From Thermoanaerobaculia bacterium (GTDB lineage: Bacteria; Acidobacteriota; Thermoanaerobaculia; Gp7-AA8), in NCBI GenBank assembly GCA_023700825.1, contig JAMPYE010000097.1, positions 1 to 11,329 on the forward strand: a stretch of DNA of 11,329 nt. Reading direction: 5' to 3'. The position numbers were made by a program, and so were the translations under genes. The notes below the pieces were generated by a model that saw only the letters and a list, made by a program, of their open reading frames with translations, made no database searches and was not told the DNA's origin. Positions 7,701 to 11,329 of the stretch are shown here, in pieces (position 1 is the stretch's first letter; each line of letters starts with the position of its first letter).

Positions 7701-8105
7701 GCGGAGGCTGCGGATCGCGTCGTCAACGCTCTCACCCGCTTCGAATTCGACCGTCGTCACGGAAAGAGAGTTGCTCGTGTTCGACGTGAGCGTCTTGACA
7801 CCCTTCAGCCCCGAGATGCCGGTCTCCACCTTCTTCGTGACGAGCTCCTCCATGTCCGCCGGCGACACGCCTGGGTACGTGACAGCGACAATGGCAATGG
7901 GGATCTTCACCTCCGGGTTCGACTCTCGCGGTAACGCGAAGAATGACACGAGCCCGGCGATCGTGATGAGGACGATGAGGAGGATGACGACGCGGACGTT
8001 CGAGACGAAGAAGTTCAGGAAGGAGTTCCGGAGCTCCGGATTGAAGGTGAGCTTTGAGAGGTAACGCTCGTCGGATGACTGCTGGCGGTGCGGATCGTCT
8101 GTCAC
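4707..8105 (-). CDS. RND-family efflux permease (AcrB/HAE-type) with an extra helix pair
   Basis: An 1132-residue inner-membrane, proton-driven export protein of the resistance-nodulation-division family. The first transmembrane helix is at about 37-57. The first periplasmic porter region follows (GISGLKGVKTLTS near 96-108, then PIWSIQLSG). Helices 2-6 lie at about 366-511, and helices 8-12 lie in the last 140 residues. The proton-relay residues are present: Asp429-Asp430 in LALGLLVDDAIVVV (helix 4) and Lys1041 in GIVVKNAIILID (helix 10), matching AcrB Asp407/Asp408 and Lys940. The protein is longer than the usual 1030-1050. A roughly 35-residue cytosolic N-terminus precedes helix 1, and two additional hydrophobic segments at about 526-545 and 548-567 sit between the canonical helices 6 and 7. 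The start is GTG at 8105, overlapping the adaptor's TGA stop as GTGA. Substrates cannot be predicted; no outer-membrane channel gene is nearby. Confidence 0.95.
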   Translation of the reverse strand: MTDDPHRQQSSDERYLSKLTFNPELRNSFLNFFVSNVRVVILLIVLITIAGLVSFFALPRESNPEVKIPIAIVAVTYPGVSPADMEELVTKKVETGISGLKGVKTLTSNTSNSLSVTTVEFEAGESVDDAIRSLRDQVTSIKGNLPTDALDPIVREISIDDAPIWSIQLSGPASGLDLRRAADNLKDELEKISGVREVRISGGDTTEFDIAYDPKRLTGYGLTADQANAVVKATNLVIPAGTFEGTDYTYTVRTDARFFSAVTLGAIALVHSDAGSLVHLRDVATVTERSVKRTILSRLTLQGKSSQDAVTLSLIKKVGGNVIQTIDDGKAAVERLQESFPPGTVATTIVDQSDIIRRDFDQLIHDFILTIILVGGLLFLIVGLKEALVAGLAIPLVFFVTFATMRATGLTLNFLSMFSLILALGLLVDDAIVVVSATKQYLNSGKFTPEEAVLLVLDDFKVVLTTTTLTTVWAFLPLLMSSGIIGLFIRSIPITVSTTLIASLIIALMVNHPLAAALERIRLTPLYYWLIVLGAACLGGAGVAYGVLWLAALGIAAALILVVLWALRLRPVLRRNADLTALEHRDDEAIKAKLREQASHNTGFFNRLLHGVIHFNAVLPLYERTLRAILATRLSRGLTLAGVSLLFAGAVSLPLLGAVPTEFFPAADADTIYVNIEGPIGVNLASTDAIVRAIEPRLQTYPEVQSTSALVGTFSGGGQRLSSGISQSKSNIASITVNLLPAKERTRKSYVISKLMREDLADITTAKVTINDASSGPSTGAAFEARISGDELQTLDRLAQERLPVLQGIPGVLSPDSSLKNAPAQYTFTVDQTRLELYSLTAAQVGSLLRMAISGSTVTTVLRDGKEINVTARVAADAIQDLEDVQNLALLNNRRQAVALKDVATVQLTPSVDTITRINQKRVVLLSAGVEGAVRPNDVVAAFQKGIAHMPLPEGYAITYGGENEQNAESVASILQAMLLAGLLIVSTMVIQFNSFRKAGIVLVTIPLALIGVFGGLAVTGIPLSFPGLIGIVALFGIVVKNAIILIDKMNLNLRNDIPFIDAVVDAGRSRLEAIFITSIATIVGIIPITLSNDTWTALGGSMIFGLMFSSFFTLFIVPTLFVVLIRERDLF
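8102..8105 (-). promoter_or_regulatory. GTGA stop-start overlap coupling adaptor and RND translation
   Basis: On the minus strand the adaptor's TGA (8104-8102) overlaps the RND protein's GTG (8105-8103). No good ribosome-binding site is evident just before the GTG, so RND translation probably depends on ribosomes terminating on the adaptor. Confidence 0.75.
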
Positions 8106-10240
8106 GTGCGCGGTGGGAGTGAGGGGCGATTCAGCGTCGGCGTCGACGACGGAAACGACGACGGCACCGTGGTCTCGGACGCACTCACAGTGACAGAAGC
8201 GCCTTCAGCGAGCAACGAGGATCCACCCAGGACGACCTGGGTGGAGGGGGGTGCGTCGATCTCGACCTCGACGACCTCGCCCACTATGCGGACGACCGTC
8301 ACGGGGAGTTTGGCGACCTTCCCGTTCTTCACCGTGAAGACGGTCGTCTCATTCTGGCTGATCGTGAGGGCCTGCAACGGGAGAAACGCCGTGCCGCTCG
8401 GGCGTGTGGGGACTCTTCGGAGCTGGAGCGTTGCATCGACAACCACACCGGAGGCGAACCCTGCGGCGTTCGCACCGAGCGTCGCTTCCACGGAGAACTT
8501 CCGCGTCTGCGGGTCTGCGGTCGGGGCGATGCGGGCGATGGAGGCCTCGAGGGAGTCACCGCTGCGCGAGCGGATCGTCACGGGCTGCCCGAGCATCAGC
8601 CCCGCGAGATCGTCCTCATCGACGCCGAACGTCGCCTTGAGGGAGCGCGTGTCGCTGAGCGTCGCGACAGGCGATCCCGGTGCAACCGTGTCTCCCGCGC
8701 TCACGAAACGCTTCGTTACCGTCCCACTCAGGGGCGCGCGGATCGAGAGGAGAGAGAGTTGGTAGCTCGCCAAGTCGAGTTGCCCTTGCGCGAGATCGAT
8801 CTGCGTTCTGATGCCGTCGAGCTGACTCGCGCGCCCCTGCTGGGTGAGTGCCAGGGCCGCGGCAGCGTTCTGCATCTGCAAGTCGGCGAGCCGCACCTGG
8901 ATGCGTGCTGCATCGAGCTGTGCAGTCGCGCCTGCCCGAGCAATCTGTACGGCGTTCGTCGCGAGAGCCTCGCCGCTGGCAGCGGCGTTGCGCTGCGCGT
9001 TACCTCCGATCTTCGCCTGTTTCTCCCCGCGCACGGCAGCATCGAGTTGAAGCTCCGCGTCCTTCACCGCGATGTCGAGGGAGTCACTCACGACGGAACT
9101 CGTCGCCTCGACGCCGTACAGCCCCTGGAGGATGCCGGTTAGTTGCGTGATGGAACCGGAAGCTTGCGCCTGCGCCCCACCGACGGAACTGCGGATTGAC
9201 GTGAGGGATGTGGCCCCCTGGGCCGCGACGAGGGGCAGTGCTATCGTTGGAGTCGTGGCCTCGAGCATGAGCTTCGTCGCGTCGAGCGCACTTTTCACCT
9301 GCCCGAGGATGGCGAGGCCATTCTGGACGTCGCTCGTGGAGCCGCCGAGACCTCGATTGCGAAACGCTGTCGCAGCCGTCCACGCCGCCGTCATCTGCGC
9401 CTGAGCTGTCGTCTTCGTGGCGGGGTCCTGATTCCCGAGATCGCTAGCGTAGGCAGGGGTGATGCCGCTGCCGATGATGAGCCCCGTCTGGAGATTCGTG
9501 CTGTCGAGAAGCGTCACGGCGAGTGCGCCCGTCGCAGCAAGCGTCGTGCGTGCGATCTCCTGGAGGTCGTGCAGAGACTGTTCTGTCGCGGCGAGCTTCT
9601 GATCGCGGTTCTGCTCGGCGAGGTCCAGGCCGTTCTGTGCACGCTCCACTGCCACGGCGACGGTTTCGGTGGCAGCCGTCGCGGCGGCGTTGGCGTTGCG
9701 ATGGCCCGTACGGGCCTGGTCCACAGCGAGCTCCGCTTGACGGATTGTGTACTCCGTCGTCGCTTCGGAATTACGGAGTGCAGTTGACGCGAGCTCGCGT
9801 GCCGCTTTCGCTTGCGCAACGGCCACCTCTGCCTGCTTCACCTGGGCTGCGGTCGACCCCTCTGCGTTGTTGAGGGCGCGCATGCCGTTCATCTTCCCGC
9901 GAAAGGCGCTCTGGGCGGAGATGCGGTATGAGTTGTCCTTCTCCTCGTCGATGGAGGCGAGTTGGGCCTCGCGGTCGATGCGATCCCCGAGTTCGAAGGC
10001 TACATTCGTCACCGTTCCAGCTATCTTGGCGACAACGACCACATCGCGGTCCGACGTGATCACTGCCAGGTATGTGACGTCGGAAACGAGTGCCGCTCCC
10101 TCGGCGATCGTGCGAACCGTTACGGGGATCGGCGGCTTCTCCGCCCTTACCGGAAGCTCGACGACCGTCGGCGCTCCGCAGCCTGAGAGGAGCGTGAGAG
10201 TACCGATGAGAAGGACTGATGCTCGCCGCCGAGGGTGCAT
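8102..10240 (-). CDS. RND membrane-fusion protein (HlyD/AcrA family lipoprotein) with very long helical hairpin
   Basis: This is the periplasmic or extracytoplasmic adaptor of the RND pump. From the ATG at 10240 it has 712 residues, beginning MHPRRRASVLLIGTLTLLSGC: a short basic lipoprotein signal with lipobox LSGC and the lipidated Cys at 21. The lipoyl domain is split as usual, with a first half at about 75-90 (GTVTNVAFELGD) and a second half at about 500-530 (IRAPLSGTVTKRFVSAGDTV). The two halves are separated by roughly 400 Ala/Gln-rich, mostly helical residues instead of the 60-150 usual in AcrA-type adaptors. A beta-barrel (about 530-590) and membrane-proximal domain follow, ending in a Ser/Pro/Thr-rich tail. 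The frame stays open upstream to an ATG at 10360, but the lipoprotein signal favours 10240 (or 10258, in the duplicated copy). Its stop overlaps the RND start, so the two are translationally coupled. Confidence 0.92.
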   Translation of the reverse strand: MHPRRRASVLLIGTLTLLSGCGAPTVVELPVRAEKPPIPVTVRTIAEGAALVSDVTYLAVITSDRDVVVVAKIAGTVTNVAFELGDRIDREAQLASIDEEKDNSYRISAQSAFRGKMNGMRALNNAEGSTAAQVKQAEVAVAQAKAARELASTALRNSEATTEYTIRQAELAVDQARTGHRNANAAATAATETVAVAVERAQNGLDLAEQNRDQKLAATEQSLHDLQEIARTTLAATGALAVTLLDSTNLQTGLIIGSGITPAYASDLGNQDPATKTTAQAQMTAAWTAATAFRNRGLGGSTSDVQNGLAILGQVKSALDATKLMLEATTPTIALPLVAAQGATSLTSIRSSVGGAQAQASGSITQLTGILQGLYGVEATSSVVSDSLDIAVKDAELQLDAAVRGEKQAKIGGNAQRNAAASGEALATNAVQIARAGATAQLDAARIQVRLADLQMQNAAAALALTQQGRASQLDGIRTQIDLAQGQLDLASYQLSLLSIRAPLSGTVTKRFVSAGDTVAPGSPVATLSDTRSLKATFGVDEDDLAGLMLGQPVTIRSRSGDSLEASIARIAPTADPQTRKFSVEATLGANAAGFASGVVVDATLQLRRVPTRPSGTAFLPLQALTISQNETTVFTVKNGKVAKLPVTVVRIVGEVVEVEIDAPPSTQVVLGGSSLLAEGASVTVSASETTVPSSFPSSTPTLNRPSLPPRT
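8222..8245. repeat. Perfect 10-bp hairpin inside the adaptor coding sequence
   Basis: TCCACCCAGG (8222-8231) and its exact reverse complement (8236-8245) flank a 4-base loop. It encodes part of APPSTQVVLGG near adaptor residues 663-673 and lies about 117 bases before the RND start on the minus-strand transcript. It may be chance in GC-rich coding DNA or may affect ribosome passage or mRNA decay between the coupled genes. Confidence 0.75.
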
Positions 10241-10268
10241 GGGTGACGCAGGGTGCATGGGTGACGCA
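10233..10268. repeat. 18-bp tandem duplication carrying the adaptor start codon
   Basis: GGGTGCATGGGTGACGCA is present at 10233-10250 and again at 10251-10268, identical and adjacent. Read on the minus strand it repeats the six-residue unit MHPASP in frame, so ATG occurs at 10240 and 10258 in the same sequence context. The duplication adds six residues before the lipoprotein signal if the upstream copy is used. Confidence 0.92.
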
Positions 10269-10295
10269 GGAATGAAACAACGCGGGAGAGACAGC

Positions 10296-10324
10296 AAAGT
10301 ACCCATGAGGGAAAGGGATGTCAA
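10296..10324 (-). promoter_or_regulatory. Possible promoter of the adaptor-RND operon
   Basis: On the minus strand a perfect TTGACA (10324-10319) is followed after 17 bases by TACTTT (10301-10296), a weak match to the -10 consensus (three of six). Transcription would begin near 10289, downstream of the ATGs at 10360 and 10306 and upstream of those at 10258 and 10240. This agrees with the shorter adaptor. Confidence 0.4.
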
Positions 10325-10360
10325 CTGTCGTCGTACAGTGCCTACATAGCGAAGTCTCAA

Positions 10361-11170
10361 ACCAACGCTGCTCTTCTCGTCTCACCAGTTCGAGCTGCGC
10401 CCGGTGCCACCCACCGGTGAGCTGTAGAAATGGTTGGACCGAATCGGCGCAGCCAACCTACCGAATTCGACTACGCCCCGAATCGGGCTAACACTATCGT
10501 TTGTGGACGTTCCGAACGTAACAATGAGGGCACATACCACCTCATCGATGACGGAGCGACTGGATCGCGACACGAATGAGCATCCTTCGGAGAGAGAAGG
10601 ATCCCCAGCACCGTCCGCAACGGCCACTCGGCCAGACGGATCTCTGGTTGCCGCCTGGAGTGCGCCATCGCGTCTCGCGTTTCGAAACAGTAGCGTGCGA
10701 TAGCGTGCGACGCGATTCCGAAATCTGGTTATGTCACGACTTTCCAGTCGATCGCGGAGTCTCGACGCCTATACGTGCAAGCGTGGTGTGTGAGGCCTCT
10801 GCCTCGATATGGCTTCCGTCGGCGGTGGTGTCCGCGTCCCGCACGCTGGAGCACCCCATGCTGCACGAGTGGGATCATGGCAAGCGAGAGGCCACGACCG
10901 ACTTCGTACGCCTTCAGGGATACAGCGATGACTGGATGCGCGCAAGACCCTCCGTCGCGACAGCACTGTTAGGCCGGAGCGTGCGTCCGGGTGCCGGACG
11001 GTTGTAGGCGTTGTGCGAACCTGCATCGACTCTCGCGGGCTGGTTGGGGGACGGCTGCTCTCGCGCTGCCATCGAGGGCTCTTCTCGCGTCCCACGACAG
11101 CGCTTGTATGGCCACTCGTTTCAATGTGAAGCGCTGTAGCGACGGAGGCGAATATGAAAGAACCTCCCTT
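10361..11170. other. Stretch of about 800 bp without a supportable gene
   Basis: Short open frames exist on both strands, but none shows a credible start, composition or recognisable domain over its length. It contains a 10-bp tandem repeat (10691-10710), a small hairpin (CCGGTG 10401-10406 with CACCGG 10412-10417) and another (CCGGA 10974-10978 with TCCGG 10986-10990). One plus-strand frame holds a short methyltransferase-like string near 10900-10990. It may be decayed sequence between the pump operon and the insertion sequence. Confidence 0.6.
10691..10710. repeat. 10-bp tandem repeat
   Basis: TAGCGTGCGA occurs twice, adjacent and identical. No function is apparent; it lies in the gene-poor stretch upstream of the pump operon. 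Confidence 0.8.
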
Positions 11171-11191
11171 CGGTCTGACCCCAATGGACGT

Positions 11192-11234
11192 CAGTTAAGC
11201 GACTGAGCGTAGACTACGCGTAAGTCACTGACTG
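11192..11234. promoter_or_regulatory. Imperfect dyad upstream of the transposase start
   Basis: The core GCGTAG (11207-11212) and CTACGC (11214-11219) are perfect inverted arms around one base. Outer parts (CAGT at 11192, ACTG ending at 11234) continue the symmetry with mismatches and a shift. The structure ends just at the ribosome-binding site and could lower translation of transcripts that read in from outside, as known for some insertion sequences. That role is inferred. Confidence 0.45.
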
Positions 11235-11242
11235 GAGGGAGT

Positions 11243-11329
11243 ATGGGCGTGAGGCGGGGTCCGGTCGGCATTTCTCTTGGCTCGATCATGCGGTTCTTTC
11301 CAATCGAGCCGATCCAAGGGCTTCTCGAG
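11243..11329 (+). CDS. Transposase N-terminus, IS4-type (partial, runs off the window)
   Basis: Twenty-nine codons are visible, starting at ATG 11243, four bases after GGAGG (11234-11238), the best ribosome-binding site in the window. The peptide GISLGSIMRFFPIEPIQGLL fits the pattern at the start of the IS4 N-terminal domain (a Gly, a hydrophobic residue, 'RxFP', then 'V/I xx LLE'), where actinobacterial and other IS4 transposases read like SLGVLTRVFPxxLVDEVL. The catalytic DDE domain would lie beyond the window. Too few residues are visible for a firm call; another short-leader protein is possible. Confidence 0.5.
   Translation, partial: MGVRRGPVGISLGSIMRFFPIEPIQGLLE

Larger units (their letters stand above)
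11171..11329 (+). mobile_element. Left end of a probable IS4-type insertion sequence, cut by the window edge
   Basis: A segment with GACCCCAATGGACG then TCAGTTAAGCGACTGAG (11178-11207) has the look of an IS terminal repeat. It is followed by an imperfect dyad, a strong ribosome-binding site and the start of a transposase-like frame that runs off the window. The exact outer boundary and the target duplication cannot be set, because only one end is visible. Confidence 0.5.

Noticed and set aside
7293..7934. 213-codon plus-strand frame inside the RND gene
   Set aside because: Antisense shadow of the conserved RND periplasmic region, with no family resemblance.
10401..10417. Small hairpin considered as a recombination (attC-like) site
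   Set aside because: It lacks the core-site features and the paired inner and outer boxes of attC sites, and no integrase or cassette is nearby.
10434..10703. 89-codon plus-strand frame upstream of the pump operon
   Set aside because: Low-complexity Ser/Thr/Arg composition, no ribosome-binding site and no recognisable domain.

Overview
The window looks bacterial, moderately GC-rich, with coding on both strands. It appears to be made of blocks of different character. Positions 190-2877 (+) hold one large, strongly GC-biased gene: a membrane-anchored glycosyltransferase of the MGDG-synthase/GT28 type, fused to a circularly permuted papain-fold domain and a helical tail. The style is proteobacterial by eye. 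Positions 3013-10240 look different. By recollection of homologues, not by search, the patatin fragment, the small 'NIGPAEI' membrane protein, the LUD-domain protein and the RND pump with its adaptor resemble proteins of candidate-phylum (Patescibacteria-like) genomes. This lineage assignment is an inference of low to moderate confidence.

Layout: 1-189 has no convincing gene. 190-2877 (+) is the glycosyltransferase/papain-fold fusion. 3013-3322 (+) is a broken, 3'-truncated patatin-like phospholipase with one frameshift. 3175-3840 (-) is a three-helix membrane protein whose reading frame runs on into antisense of the patatin remnant, with a perfect 22-bp palindrome where the recognisable protein ends. 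3869-4465 (-) is a stand-alone LUD/LutC-type protein with a good sigma-70-type promoter. 4601-4660 is a 17-bp tandem duplication inside a long hairpin, the likely terminator of the pump operon. 4707-8105 (-) is an RND permease and 8102-10240 (-) its lipoprotein membrane-fusion partner. These two overlap by a GTGA and form a translationally coupled operon. 10361 to about 11170 has no supportable gene, only short repeats and one possible methyltransferase-like relic. From about 11171 to the end is what looks like the left end of an IS4-type insertion sequence, with the first 29 codons of its transposase.

How the genes work together: the only clear functional unit is the adaptor-RND pair, which should form an inner-membrane, proton-driven export pump. 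No outer-membrane channel gene is present in the window. The glycosyltransferase fusion and the patatin remnant both concern lipids, but they sit in what may be different genomic blocks, so a functional link is not established. The most unusual items are the glycosyltransferase-papain-fold fusion, the adaptor's greatly enlarged helical region, the extra helix pair in the RND protein, and the in-frame 18-bp duplication that copies the adaptor's start codon.
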